Source: Xylophilus sp. GW821-FHT01B05 (lineage in GTDB: Bacteria; Pseudomonadota; Gammaproteobacteria; Burkholderiales; Burkholderiaceae_C). Taken from it: 64,000 nucleotides of DNA. The DNA is taken from NCBI GenBank assembly GCA_038961845.1, contig CP152408.1, positions 2,356,001 through 2,420,000 on the forward strand. Reading direction: 5' to 3'. Positions within the stretch are counted from its first letter, which is position 1; each line of letters begins with the position of its first letter. The notes beneath the pieces are model-generated. The model did not search any database, was not told the origin of the DNA, and saw nothing but the letters and a program-made list of their open reading frames with translations. Made by a program: the position numbers and the translations under genes. Positions 48,011 to 59,006 of the stretch are shown one piece after another.

Positions 48011-48369
48011 GGGCTGTCTCCTGCGGTGTCCGGTCGCGGGCATAGGCGCCGCGCCAGACGTTGGCCTGAATGTGCCTCGGCCGTGCGGCGCCTGTCGAGT
48101 GGGGGCATACGCGCATAAGAACGATCAGGCTGCTCAGCTAACGGCGCTTGAATCTGCCGCAAACGCAGCTGTGGCGCCAATCCGTCAAAGTCCGACACAG
48201 AGGCAAAGCCTTACGTATGCGGGCCAGCCGGAAAGGCTTTCAGTGGCACAATCCGCATCCGTACAAGGCCCTTCCACAGCCACAGTCGCATCCGCCAACC
48301 GGTTCAGCCGTGTCGCGGAAGGTTTCAAACCAGCTAATGTTTTCTCAAGGGAAACGAAAGTAGCGCATC
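48011..48369. other. Intergenic region between the AcoR-like gene and odhA
   Basis: 359 bp between divergent genes, expected to hold promoters for both. I see no clear -35/-10 pair, terminator or repeat. The last ~70 bases are less GC-rich and run into the odhA start region. Confidence 0.4.
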
Positions 48370-51237
48370 ATGAGTGAGACCACGTCTCTTTACAGCGCCT
48401 ATCAAGGCAATACCTATCTCTTCGGCGGCAATGCCCCCTATGTCGAAGAGATGTACGAGAACTATCTAGCCAACCCTGGCAGCGTTCCGGACAACTGGCG
48501 CGAATACTTTGATGCACTGCAGCATGTGCCGGCCACGGATGGCAGCGATGCCCGCGACGTGCCGCACCTGCCGGTCGTCAATGCCTTTGCCGACCGCGCC
48601 AAGCAGGGCCAGACCAAGGTGGTGGTTGCCAGTGCCGACTCCGAACTGGGTCGCAAGCGCACCGCCGTCCAGCAACTGATCGCCGCCTACCGCAACGTCG
48701 GTGTGCGCTGGGCCGACCTCGATCCGCTCAAGCGCACCGAGCGCGACAACATCCCTGAACTCGAGCTTTCCTTCTACGGCTTCACCGATGCCGACCAGGA
48801 AACCGTGTTCAACACCAGCAATACCTTCTTCGGCAAGGACACGCTGCCCTTGCGCGAGCTGATGAATGCGCTGCGCGAGACCTACTGCGGCACCATCGGC
48901 GCCGAGTACATGCACACCACCGACCAGAACCAGAAGCGGTGGTGGCAGCAACGGCTCGAAGGCATTCGCAGCAAACCCAGCTTCAATGGCGACCAGAAGA
49001 AGCAGATCCTTGACCGCCTGACGGCTGCCGAAGGCCTGGAGCGCTTCCTCCACACCAAGTACGTCGGCCAAAAGCGCTTCTCGCTCGAAGGCGGCGAAAG
49101 CTTCATCGCCTCGATGGATGCCCTGATCCAGGATGCCGGCGCCAAGGGCGTGCAGGAAATCGTGATCGGCATGGCCCACCGGGGCCGCCTGAACGTGCTG
49201 GTGAACTCGCTGGGCAAGCTGCCCGCCGATCTGTTCGCAGAGTTTGATCACACCGCACCGGAAGACCTGCCCAGCGGTGACGTCAAGTACCACCAGGGCT
49301 TCAGCTCCGACGTGACCACCCCTGGCGGTCCGGTGCATTTGAGCCTGGCGTTCAATCCCTCGCACCTGGAAATCGTGAACCCGGTGGTTGAAGGCTCGGT
49401 GCGTGCCCGCATGGACCGTCGTGGTGACCCAGAAGGCCGCCAGGTGCTGCCGGTGCTGGTGCACGGCGACGCCGCCTTTGCTGGCCAAGGCGTCATCATG
49501 GAAACGCTGGCGCTGGCCGAGACGCGTGGCTACCACACCGGCGGTACGGTGCACATCGTCATCAACAACCAGATCGGTTTCACCACCAGCGATCCGCGCG
49601 ACAGCCGCTCTACGCTGTACTGCACCGACGTCGTCAAGATGATCGAATCGCCGGTGCTGCACGTCAACGGCGACGACCCAGAAGCCGTGGTGCTGGCCAC
49701 CCAACTCGCGCTTGAGTTCCGCATGGAATTCAAGAAGGACGTGGTCGTGGACATCATCTGCTACCGCAAACTGGGCCACAACGAGCAAGACACGCCTTCG
49801 CTCACCCAGCCGCTGATGTACAAGAAGATCGCGGCCCACCCCGGCACGCGAAAGCTCTACGCCGACAAGCTCACGGCCCAAGGTCTGGGCGAGACGCTGG
49901 GCGACGACATGGTCAAGGCCTACCGCGCCGCCATGGAAGCGGGCAAGCACACGGCCGACCCGGTGCTGACCAACTTCAAGGGCAAGTACGCAGTCGACTG
50001 GAGCCCCTACCTGGGCAAGAAGTGGACTGACGCTGGTGACACGGCCATCCCGTTGGCTGAGTGGAAGCGCCTGGCAGAACGCGTGACCACCATCCCTGCA
50101 TCGGTCACGCCGCACCAGCTCGTGAAGAAGGTCTACGACGACCGCGCTGCCATGGGCCGTGGCGACGTGAACGTGGACTGGGGCATGGGCGAGACCATGG
50201 CCTACGCCTCGCTGGTGGCCAGCGGCTACCCGATTCGTCTGTCGGGCGAAGACTGCGGCCGCGGCACCTTCACGCACCGCCACTCGGTCATCCATGACCA
50301 GAAGCGCGAAAAGTTCGACGAAGGCATCTACACGCCCTTGCAGAACGTGGCCGACAAGCAGGCGCCCTTCGTTGTCATCGACTCCATCCTGTCGGAAGAA
50401 GCGGTGCTGGGCTTTGAGTACGGCTATGCCTCCACCGACCCCAACACCCTGGTGATCTGGGAAGCGCAGTTCGGCGACTTCGCCAACGGCGCCCAGGTGG
50501 TGATCGACCAGTTCATCGCCTCTGGTGAAGTGAAGTGGGGCCGCGTCAACGGCCTGACGCTGATGCTGCCGCACGGCTACGAAGGCCAGGGCCCGGAGCA
50601 CAGCTCGGCACGCCTGGAGCGCTTCATGCAGCTGTCGGCCGACACCAATATGCAAGTGGTCCAGCCGACCACGGCATCGCAGATCTTCCACGTGCTGCGT
50701 CGGCAGATGGTGCGCGACCTGCGCAAGCCGCTGATCATCATGACGCCCAAGTCCCTGCTGCGGAACAAGGACGCCACCTCGCCGATCACCGATTTCACGC
50801 AAGGTGCTTTCAAGACGATCATCGGCGACAGCCGTGATCTGAAGGCCGACAAGGTCAAGCGCGTCATCGCCTGCTCGGGCAAGGTCTACTACGACCTGGC
50901 CAAGAAGCGCGAAGAGAAGGGTGCCGACGATGTCGCCATCCTGCGCGTCGAGCAGCTGTACCCCTTCCCGCACAAGGCATTTGCTGCTGAGCTGAAGAAG
51001 TACCCCAACGTCACGGATATCGTGTGGTGCCAGGACGAGCCGCAGAACCAGGGCGCCTGGTTCTTCGTGCAGCACTACATCCACGAAAACATGGCTGATG
51101 GGCAGCGTTTGGGCTATTCGGGACGCGCGGCCTCCGCGTCGCCCGCGGTGGGCTATTCGCACCTTCACCAAGAGCAGCAAAAGGCGCTGGTCGACGGTGC
51201 GTTCGCCAAGCTCAAGGGCTTCGTGCTGACCAAGTAA
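48370..51237 (+). CDS. sucA: 2-oxoglutarate dehydrogenase E1 component
   Basis: 955 aa. The N-terminus (SLYSAYQGNTYLFGGNAPYVEEMYENYLANPGSVPDNWREYF) is the E2-binding segment of OdhA/SucA. The thiamine-diphosphate core is seen in EIVIGMAHRGRLNVLVN and INNQIGFTTSDPRDSRST, and the transketolase-like C half in EGQGPEHSSARLERFMQL. It decarboxylates 2-oxoglutarate in the TCA cycle. It is first in the odhABL operon. Confidence 0.97.
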   Translation: MSETTSLYSAYQGNTYLFGGNAPYVEEMYENYLANPGSVPDNWREYFDALQHVPATDGSDARDVPHLPVVNAFADRAKQGQTKVVVASADSELGRKRTAVQQLIAAYRNVGVRWADLDPLKRTERDNIPELELSFYGFTDADQETVFNTSNTFFGKDTLPLRELMNALRETYCGTIGAEYMHTTDQNQKRWWQQRLEGIRSKPSFNGDQKKQILDRLTAAEGLERFLHTKYVGQKRFSLEGGESFIASMDALIQDAGAKGVQEIVIGMAHRGRLNVLVNSLGKLPADLFAEFDHTAPEDLPSGDVKYHQGFSSDVTTPGGPVHLSLAFNPSHLEIVNPVVEGSVRARMDRRGDPEGRQVLPVLVHGDAAFAGQGVIMETLALAETRGYHTGGTVHIVINNQIGFTTSDPRDSRSTLYCTDVVKMIESPVLHVNGDDPEAVVLATQLALEFRMEFKKDVVVDIICYRKLGHNEQDTPSLTQPLMYKKIAAHPGTRKLYADKLTAQGLGETLGDDMVKAYRAAMEAGKHTADPVLTNFKGKYAVDWSPYLGKKWTDAGDTAIPLAEWKRLAERVTTIPASVTPHQLVKKVYDDRAAMGRGDVNVDWGMGETMAYASLVASGYPIRLSGEDCGRGTFTHRHSVIHDQKREKFDEGIYTPLQNVADKQAPFVVIDSILSEEAVLGFEYGYASTDPNTLVIWEAQFGDFANGAQVVIDQFIASGEVKWGRVNGLTLMLPHGYEGQGPEHSSARLERFMQLSADTNMQVVQPTTASQIFHVLRRQMVRDLRKPLIIMTPKSLLRNKDATSPITDFTQGAFKTIIGDSRDLKADKVKRVIACSGKVYYDLAKKREEKGADDVAILRVEQLYPFPHKAFAAELKKYPNVTDIVWCQDEPQNQGAWFFVQHYIHENMADGQRLGYSGRAASASPAVGYSHLHQEQQKALVDGAFAKLKGFVLTK

Positions 51238-51282
51238 GTCCGCACGCCAAGTCCACTCTCCCGATCAAACGAAAGAAATCAA

Positions 51283-52533
<1,251 letters not shown>

Positions 52534-52552
52534 ATCTAACTCACCCTCAGTC

Positions 52553-52633
52553 TTCGCGCACTTCGTGTCGCTTCGCCAACCCCCTTCAGGGGGCAACACC
52601 AGCGGCCCGGCAAAGCCGGTTCCGCGGTGTTTT
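52553..52633. repeat. Hairpin-forming palindromic element between sucB and lpdA
   Basis: It holds two nested hairpins: CCCCC-TTCA-GGGGG (52580-52593), then a larger stem AACACC..GCGG (52595-52605) with CCGCGGTGTT (52622-52631) around CCGGC-AAA-GCCGG. There is no T-run after it, so it is not a usual terminator. I recognise the pattern as a REP-like element seen repeatedly in Comamonadaceae genomes; only one copy is in the window. Confidence 0.6.
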
Positions 52634-52681
52634 GCGAAAGACTTCCGACTGGCGCTGGTGACAAGCAAATGAGAGAACGCA

Positions 52682-54109
52682 ATGTCCAAACAATTTGATG
52701 TGGTCGTCATCGGCGGCGGCCCCGGCGGCTATGTGGCCGCTATTCGTGCAGCGCAGCTGGGCTTCAATGTCGCTGCGGTTGATGAGGCCAAGAACGCCAA
52801 GGGCGGCCCTGCGTTGGGCGGCACCTGCACCAATGTTGGCTGCATCCCGTCCAAGGCGCTGCTGCAGTCGTCTGAGCACTTCGAGTTCTCCCACAAGCAC
52901 CTTGCCGAACACGGCGTGAAGGTGTCGGGTGTTGAACTCGACCTGCCTACGCTGCTCGGCCGCAAGGACACCGTCGTCAAGCAGAACAACGACGGCATCC
53001 AGTACCTGTTCAAGAAGAACAAGATCACCTTTTTCCACGGCCGCGCTTCGTTCGCTGCTGCGAAGGATGGCGGCTACGAGCTTAAGGTCGCTGGCGCCGC
53101 AGAAGAAACCATCAGCGCCAAGCACGTCATCATCGCCACCGGCTCCAACGCCCGCGCGCTGCCTGGCACGCCCTTCGATGAGGAAAACATCCTGTCGAAC
53201 GACGGAGCCCTGCGCATCGGCGCAGTGCCAAAGAAGCTGGGCCTGATCGGCTCTGGCGTCATTGGTCTGGAAATGGGCTCGGTCTGGCGCCGTCTGGGTG
53301 CCGATGTGACCATTCTCGAAGGCCTGCCGACCTTCCTCGGCGCGGTGGACGAGCAGGTCGCCAAGGAAGCCCACAAGGCCTTCACCAAGCAAGGCCTGAA
53401 GATCGAACTCGGCGTCAAGGTCGGCGAGATCAAGTCTGGCAAGAAGGGCGTCAGCATCGCCTACACCAACGCCAAGGGCGAAGCCCAAACGCTGGATGTC
53501 GACAAGCTGGTGGTCTCCATCGGCCGGGTGCCCAACACCATCGGCCTGGACGCCGACAAGGTCGGCCTGAAGCTCGACGAGCGCGGCGCCATTGTGGTCG
53601 ATGACGAATGCAAGACCAACCTGCCCAACGTCTGGGCGGTGGGCGATGTGGTGCGCGGCCCGATGCTTGCGCACAAGGCCGAGGAAGAGGGCGTTGCCGT
53701 GGCCGAGCGCATTGCCGGCCAGCACGGGCATGTCAACTTCAACACGATCCCCTGGGTGATCTACACCAGCCCTGAGATCGCCTGGGTCGGCAAGACCGAG
53801 CAGCAGCTCAAGGCTGACGGCGTGGCCTACAAGGCGGGCTCCTTCCCCTTCCTGGCCAACGGCCGGGCCCGGGCGCTGGGTGACACGACCGGTTTCGTCA
53901 AGTTCCTGGCCGACGCCACGACCGACGAAATCCTGGGCGTGCACATCGTCGGCCCGCAGGCCAGCGAACTGATCTCCGAAGCCGTGGTGGCCATGGAGTT
54001 CAAGGCCAGCGCCGAGGACATCGCCCGCATCTGCCATGCGCATCCGTCCTTGTCCGAAGCCACCAAGGAAGCCGCATTGGCGGTGGACAAGCGCACCCTC
54101 AACTTCTGA
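52682..54109 (+). CDS. lpdA: Dihydrolipoyl dehydrogenase (E3)
   Basis: 475 aa. FAD motif [21 protein letters not shown], redox disulfide [18 protein letters not shown] motif [23 protein letters not shown] and the C-terminal [13 protein letters not shown] with the catalytic His-Glu pair. It reoxidises the lipoyl groups of the E2 protein. It follows sucB after 148 bp containing the REP-like element. Confidence 0.97.
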   Translation: MSKQFDVVVIGGGPGGYVAAIRAAQLGFNVAAVDEAKNAKGGPALGGTCTNVGCIPSKALLQSSEHFEFSHKHLAEHGVKVSGVELDLPTLLGRKDTVVKQNNDGIQYLFKKNKITFFHGRASFAAAKDGGYELKVAGAAEETISAKHVIIATGSNARALPGTPFDEENILSNDGALRIGAVPKKLGLIGSGVIGLEMGSVWRRLGADVTILEGLPTFLGAVDEQVAKEAHKAFTKQGLKIELGVKVGEIKSGKKGVSIAYTNAKGEAQTLDVDKLVVSIGRVPNTIGLDADKVGLKLDERGAIVVDDECKTNLPNVWAVGDVVRGPMLAHKAEEEGVAVAERIAGQHGHVNFNTIPWVIYTSPEIAWVGKTEQQLKADGVAYKAGSFPFLANGRARALGDTTGFVKFLADATTDEILGVHIVGPQASELISEAVVAMEFKASAEDIARICHAHPSLSEATKEAALAVDKRTLNF

Positions 54110-54122
54110 GGTGGCGGCTCGC

Positions 54123-55220
54123 ATGTCTGTCCGGGAAGCCTATGAGGCCGAGCTGCGTACGCGCGGCTTTGTGAGTGACCCGGCGCAAGAGCGTGCGGTC
54201 GATGCGCTGGAGCGCTGCGCGCAGGATTGGGCGGCCTACAAAGAGAAGCGCTCCAGCGCTTTTCGTCGCCTGCTGGGGCGCATCGACATTCCGCGCGGCG
54301 TTTACATGTACGGCGGCGTGGGGCGTGGCAAGAGCTTTCTCATGGATTGCTTCTTCAGCGCCGTGCCCTTGCAGCGCAAGGTGCGCCTGCATTTCCACGA
54401 GTTCATGCGTGAGGTGCACCGCGAGCTGGCCGGGCTGCAGGGCACGGTCAATCCGCTGGATGTCCTGGGTGAGCGCATTGCCCAGCGCTACCGCCTGATC
54501 TGCTTCGACGAATTCCATGTCGCAGACATCACCGACGCCATGATCCTGCACCGCTTGTTGGCGGCGCTTTTCGAGAACGGCGTTGGCTTTGTGACGACGT
54601 CGAACTTCAAGCCGGACGACCTTTACCCGGGCGGCCTGCACCGCGACCGGATCTTGCCGGCGATCGAATTGCTCAAGACCCGGCTGGAGGTGATCAACGT
54701 CGACAACGGCACGGACTACCGCAGCCGCACGCTGGAACACGTCAAGCTCTATCACACGCCCTTGGGGCCGCAGGCCGACGCGGAGATGGGCGAGGCGTTT
54801 GATCGGTTGGCCGAGACCCGGGACGAAGACCCGGTGCTGACCATCGAGGCGCGCCAGATCCAGGCACGACGCCGCGCCGGTGGCGTGGTGTGGTTCGATT
54901 TCCGTGCCCTATGCGGCGGCCCGCGCTCGCAGAATGACTACCTGGAAATCGCCACGCAATTCCACACCGTGCTGCTGAGCAATGTGCCGCACATGCCGGT
55001 GCGCATGGCCTCCGAGGCGCGGCGGTTTACCTGGCTGGTGGACGTGCTGTATGACCGACGTGTCAAACTCATCCTCTCGGCGGAAGTCCCGCCGGATGAT
55101 TTGTATACGGAAGGCCCGCTGGCCCATGAGTTCCCCCGTACGGTGTCGCGCCTCAATGAGATGCAGTCGGCGGAATTCCTGGCGTTGGAGCGCCGCACCG
55201 TCGACACGAGCCTGACCTGA
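54123..55220 (+). CDS. zapE: Cell division ATPase ZapE (AFG1-like)
   Basis: 365 aa from ATG 54123, 13 bp after the lpdA stop. Walker A GGVGRGKSFLMD, Walker B ICFDEFHVADI, and the YHTPLG and HFHEFMREVH family motifs are present. ZapE acts on the Z-ring during late constriction and under stress. Genes of the odh operon and zapE are commonly adjacent in this bacterial group. Confidence 0.93.
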   Translation: MSVREAYEAELRTRGFVSDPAQERAVDALERCAQDWAAYKEKRSSAFRRLLGRIDIPRGVYMYGGVGRGKSFLMDCFFSAVPLQRKVRLHFHEFMREVHRELAGLQGTVNPLDVLGERIAQRYRLICFDEFHVADITDAMILHRLLAALFENGVGFVTTSNFKPDDLYPGGLHRDRILPAIELLKTRLEVINVDNGTDYRSRTLEHVKLYHTPLGPQADAEMGEAFDRLAETRDEDPVLTIEARQIQARRRAGGVVWFDFRALCGGPRSQNDYLEIATQFHTVLLSNVPHMPVRMASEARRFTWLVDVLYDRRVKLILSAEVPPDDLYTEGPLAHEFPRTVSRLNEMQSAEFLALERRTVDTSLT

Positions 55221-55888
55221 TGAAATATTTGCTGCTTGTTGGCCTGTTCTGCGGCGGCACTGCCATGGCGCAAGTGCCTGCTGATGCCGTGTCCTCGTCT
55301 GCCGAAGCGGATGTGGCGCAGGCCAAGCTGCGCAGCATTGAAGAGGCCCGTGGGCAGTTGCAGGCGCGGCAACTGACGGAGCAGACGGCCTGCTATCAGA
55401 AATTTGCGGTGAACGACTGCGTGAGCAGCGTCAAGGAGCACTACCGGGTGCCCCTGCGGGAATTGCGCCAGCAGGAACTGGGCGTGCGTGATGGCGAGCG
55501 TGCGCGCAAGGAGCGCGAGCGCCAGGTCCGCCTGGAAGAACAGCGCCAGCAGGACCTGCGCAACAAGGAAAGTGCGGCCCAGCGCGCCCAGGGCTCGGCG
55601 TCTCCAGAGCAGCGCCAGGCGGATGCCGACCGTCAGCGCCAGGAGCGCGATGCCGCAGCTCCGGGCCAGGCCGAGCGCGCCCGTGCGGAGCGCGCGCAAC
55701 AGCAGCGCAGCCAGGCTGATGCCGCGGCCTCCCGCGCGCAGCGCGCGGCCGATGCGCCTGAGCAGCGGCGGCGCTTCGATGAAAACCAGCGCGCGGCGGA
55801 AGCGCGCCGGCAATCGCTGCAGCGCCGGCTGCAGGAGCAGAAGGACAGCGGCAAGCCGCCGGCGCAACCACTGCCCATCCCACCCTGA
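55220..55888 (+). CDS. Secreted, Gln/Arg/Ala-rich coiled-coil protein of unknown function
   Basis: 222 aa. It starts on the zapE stop (TGATG), so it is translationally coupled. A signal peptide (KYLLLVGLFCGGTAMAQ) is followed by a short domain with a Cys pair (TACYQKFAVNDCVSSVKEHYR), then ~140 residues very rich in Arg, Gln, Glu and Ala with heptad-like spacing. I recognise no family name. It probably is a periplasmic rod that interacts with the envelope or division machinery, given zapE, but that is inference. Confidence 0.65.
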   Translation: MKYLLLVGLFCGGTAMAQVPADAVSSSAEADVAQAKLRSIEEARGQLQARQLTEQTACYQKFAVNDCVSSVKEHYRVPLRELRQQELGVRDGERARKERERQVRLEEQRQQDLRNKESAAQRAQGSASPEQRQADADRQRQERDAAAPGQAERARAERAQQQRSQADAAASRAQRAADAPEQRRRFDENQRAAEARRQSLQRRLQEQKDSGKPPAQPLPIPP

Positions 55889-55935
55889 TCACTGAAAGCA
55901 CCTTGCGTCGGTTTCTTGCGTAAGGTTTTTCAAGC

Positions 55936-55991
55936 GAAAAGTGCCTCTAGCCCTTATGTGGCCTGGGCTAGAAGCTATATATTTTGTAGCA
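55936..55991. repeat. Interspersed 56-bp repeat (intergenic copy 2)
   Basis: Same length and layout as the copy at 42948-43003 (TGCCTCTAGCCC, GCCTGGGCTAG, AGCTATATATTT). CTAGCCC and GGGCTAG arms form a hairpin. It again lies between convergent genes. Confidence 0.8.
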
Positions 55992-56020
55992 ATTTGTCTT
56001 GCTGGACTTTGGGGCGAGGC

Positions 56021-56788
56021 TCAGGCCTCGGTGTCCAGCGGCTCCACCTTGATGACGGCCATCGACAGGTTGTCGCCGCTGCCGTGCGAGCGGCTGCGGG
56101 CGGTGTCGATCAGCCATTGCACGGCTTCTCGTGGTGCTGAGGTGCTGAGGGCAGTTGCCATCTCGTGTGGGCGCAGGTAGTGCCAGACCCCGTCGCTGCA
56201 GGCCATGATCACGTCGCCGGGTTGCAGGCGATCAATGGTGTGGGTGCCCACCGGAGGCTCGGTCTCCATGCCCAGGCAGCCCAGCAAGATGTTGGATTTG
56301 GGGTGGCTTTCGGCCTCTGCCTCGCTGATTTCACCGCGGTCTACCAGCGCCTGCACGTACGAGTGATCGACCGTGCGAAAGGCCAGTAGGCGCTTGCGGA
56401 AGTGGTAGAGCCGCGAGTCCCCCACGTGCACCCAGTGGCACTCGCCGCGTGGGCTGATCAGGAACGCCGCCAGCGTGCTGTGCGGCTCCTCCTCGGACGA
56501 GGTCGCAATCAAGCGGATGACCAGATGCGCTTCGTCTACCAGCTTGCGCAAGAAGGCGGCGGGGTCGTCCTGGGCCGGCGAGTAGCGCTCGAAGAGTTGC
56601 CGCGCGGTCAGGATGACCTGGTCGGCGGCCTTGCGTCCGCCGCTGCGCCCGCCCATGCCATCGGCGATCACCCCCAGCAAGCAACCGTGGCTCTGCGCGT
56701 GGGGCAGCAGCACGACCTGGTCTTGCTGATAATGGCGGTCGCCCTTGTGGATGCCGGTGGTGCCGACAAGCCGGTAACCTGTATTCAT
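56021..56788 (-). CDS. PP2C-type Ser/Thr protein phosphatase
   Basis: 255 aa. All metal-binding motifs are present: RHYQQDQ, VIADGMGGRSGG, WVHVGDSRLYHFR, ACSDGVWHYL and SGDNLSMAV. It is a cytoplasmic single-domain enzyme without membrane segments, of the PrpC/Stp type. Partner kinases are not encoded here. The start is divergent from the DinG-like gene. Confidence 0.92.
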   Translation of the reverse strand: MNTGYRLVGTTGIHKGDRHYQQDQVVLLPHAQSHGCLLGVIADGMGGRSGGRKAADQVILTARQLFERYSPAQDDPAAFLRKLVDEAHLVIRLIATSSEEEPHSTLAAFLISPRGECHWVHVGDSRLYHFRKRLLAFRTVDHSYVQALVDRGEISEAEAESHPKSNILLGCLGMETEPPVGTHTIDRLQPGDVIMACSDGVWHYLRPHEMATALSTSAPREAVQWLIDTARSRSHGSGDNLSMAVIKVEPLDTEA

Positions 56789-56879
56789 GCTGGTGGTAGA
56801 TGCGGGCGGAATCGCCTGCGTGCTCGTCCTCTGCTTCCATTATCAAACCAAGCCGTTAGCATCTTTTGGCGGACCTTTC

Positions 56880-59006
56880 TTGACCCCACTTCCAGAGCCC
56901 GCCGTTGCACCGCCTTTGACTGAATGGCCCGCGGGACACGCGCTGGCAGACCTGGTGCCCCAGGTCGCCGAGGTGTTTCACCCAGAGGGGCCCCTGGCAC
57001 GGGCTGACGACCAGTTCCTGGCGCGACAAGGCCAGACTGACATGGCCCTGGCCGTGGCAGAGACGATCACGCAGGGCGGCGTGCTGGTGGTGGAAGCCGG
57101 CACAGGCGTCGGCAAAACCTTCTCCTATCTGGTGCCGGCGATCCTCAGCGGGGAGCGTGCCTTGGTGTCCACCGCCACCAAGACCTTGCAGGACCAACTG
57201 TTCCAGCGAGACCTGCCGCGCCTGGTGCAGGTGCTGGGCGTGCCGGTGCGCACGGCCCTGTTGAAGGGGCGGGGCAGCTACCTGTGCCTGCATCGCCTGG
57301 AAGGTGCCCGGCAGGCGTCAGCAGATGCAGATCCGTTGGTGGCGCGCGCGCTGGCAAAGGTCGAGCAATGGTCACAGGCCACGCGCACCGGCGACCTGGC
57401 CGAGCTGCCCGGCTTGGATGAGCGCTCGCCAGTCATTCCCCTGGTCACCTCCACGCGTGACAACTGCCTGGGCGCGCAGTGCCCGAAATTGCGCGCCTGC
57501 CACGTCAATCTGGCGCGGCGCGATGCCCTGGCTGCGGATCTGGTGGTGGTGAACCACCACCTCTTCTTTGCCGACATGGCCGTGCGCGAGTCCGGCATGG
57601 CCGAGCTGCTGCCCACGGTGCGGGTCGCGATCTTCGACGAGGCGCACCAGCTCAATGAGACGGGGGTGCAGTTTCTTGGCATGCAGCTCAGTACCGGGCA
57701 GTTGCTGGATTTCGCGCGTGATTTGCTGGCCACCGGTTTGCAGCTTGCGCGTGGGCTGGCCGACTGGCCGGGGGCGGGCCGTGCCATCGAGCATGCGGCC
57801 CGTGATTTGCGGCTGGCGATAGGCAATGTCGGCGGGCCTGGTGGCAGGCTTCGGTGGTCTGGTGCCGCACCGGACGAGGTGGCGCAGCTCCAGTGGGATG
57901 AGGCCCTGCAGGGCGCGTGCAATGCCTGCAAAGCGGCCCTGCAGACGCTGGAGGCGACCCTCGAGATGGCGCCGGATTTCCAGCGGCTGCATGAACGCGG
58001 CACGGAGCTGCTGCGCAAAGCCACGCATTTCGCCGAGGCCTGCGGCACGGGTGTCGTGCGTTGGGTGGATGTGGGCGCGCAACTGCGCCTGATCGAGTCA
58101 CCGCTGGACATCGCGTCCGCGGTCCGTACGCGCTTGCTGCGCCTGCCCGCGGAGGCGGATGAAGCGGCGCAGGGGCCTGTTGCTGCGCCAGCGCAAGGCG
58201 ATCGGCCGCGGGCCTGGGTCTTTACCTCGGCCACACTGGGCGACGACCCGCAGCTGCGCTGGTTTACCGAGCCCTGCGGATTGGTGGGGGCGGCGCGCAT
58301 TCTGCGGGTCAGCAGCCCTTTCGACTATGCGGCGCAGGCGGCCATCTATGTACCGTCGTGGTTGCCGCGCCCGGCCGATCCGGGCCATGCCGCCGCACTG
58401 GCGCGGTTGTGCGCCGATGCGGCCGAGCGCCTGGGCGGCCGCACGCTGGTGCTGACGACCACGCTGCGCGCCCTGCGCACCATCGGGGATGCGCTGCGGC
58501 AGTACTTTGATGCGAGCGGTGCCATCGAGGTGCTGGTGCAGGGAGAGTGGCCTAAGCGGCGCTTGATGGAGCGTTTTCGCGAGGGCAGCAGAGAGGGCGC
58601 GCGTGGTTGCGTGCTGGTCGCGTCGGCCTCGTTCTGGGAGGGCGTCGACGTGCCGGGTGATGCATTGCAGCTGGTGGTGATCGACAAGTTGCCGTTCCCA
58701 CCGCCGAATGATCCCTTGGTCGAGGCCCGCAGCCATCGACTGGAGGCGGCTGGGCGAAGCGCGTTTCGCGACTATTCGATACCTGAGGCAGCGGTGGCGC
58801 TCAAGCAGGGCGCCGGGCGCTTGATACGCCGCGAAACGGATCGCGGCATTCTGGTCGTGGGCGACAGCCGGCTCACCACCATGTCCTATGGGCGCCGGCT
58901 ACTGGCCGCGCTGCCACCAATGCGGCGCCTGGATTCGGATGAAGCTTTTTATGCGGAGCTGGAGTCGCTCACCACACCTTCCACCAAGGATCCGTACTTC
59001 CCTTGA
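56880..59006 (+). CDS. DinG/YoaA-type Fe-S ATP-dependent DNA helicase
   Basis: About 708 aa from TTG 56880, with GGCGGA six bases upstream. An ATG at 56787 is possible, but it coincides with the start of the divergent phosphatase gene and would leave no promoter space. Walker A is EAGTGVGKTFSYLVPA, the DEAH box is IFDEAHQLNE, the Fe-S cysteines are around NCLGAQCPKLRACHV, and motif VI is GAGRLIRRETDRG. XPD-like helicases of this group resolve R-loops, G-quadruplexes or damaged forks. The 3' end overlaps bamD by 38 bp (convergent). Confidence 0.88.
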   Translation: MTPLPEPAVAPPLTEWPAGHALADLVPQVAEVFHPEGPLARADDQFLARQGQTDMALAVAETITQGGVLVVEAGTGVGKTFSYLVPAILSGERALVSTATKTLQDQLFQRDLPRLVQVLGVPVRTALLKGRGSYLCLHRLEGARQASADADPLVARALAKVEQWSQATRTGDLAELPGLDERSPVIPLVTSTRDNCLGAQCPKLRACHVNLARRDALAADLVVVNHHLFFADMAVRESGMAELLPTVRVAIFDEAHQLNETGVQFLGMQLSTGQLLDFARDLLATGLQLARGLADWPGAGRAIEHAARDLRLAIGNVGGPGGRLRWSGAAPDEVAQLQWDEALQGACNACKAALQTLEATLEMAPDFQRLHERGTELLRKATHFAEACGTGVVRWVDVGAQLRLIESPLDIASAVRTRLLRLPAEADEAAQGPVAAPAQGDRPRAWVFTSATLGDDPQLRWFTEPCGLVGAARILRVSSPFDYAAQAAIYVPSWLPRPADPGHAAALARLCADAAERLGGRTLVLTTTLRALRTIGDALRQYFDASGAIEVLVQGEWPKRRLMERFREGSREGARGCVLVASASFWEGVDVPGDALQLVVIDKLPFPPPNDPLVEARSHRLEAAGRSAFRDYSIPEAAVALKQGAGRLIRRETDRGILVVGDSRLTTMSYGRRLLAALPPMRRLDSDEAFYAELESLTTPSTKDPYFP

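Noticed and set aside
48466..51180. 904-aa open frame antisense to sucA
   Set aside because: sucA on the other strand has full family motifs; long antisense frames are a by-product of GC-rich codon use.
56787..56879. Upstream ATG start for the DinG-like helicase
   Set aside because: It abuts the start of the divergent phosphatase gene and the 31 extra residues show no helicase-like sequence; TTG 56880 has a better ribosome site.
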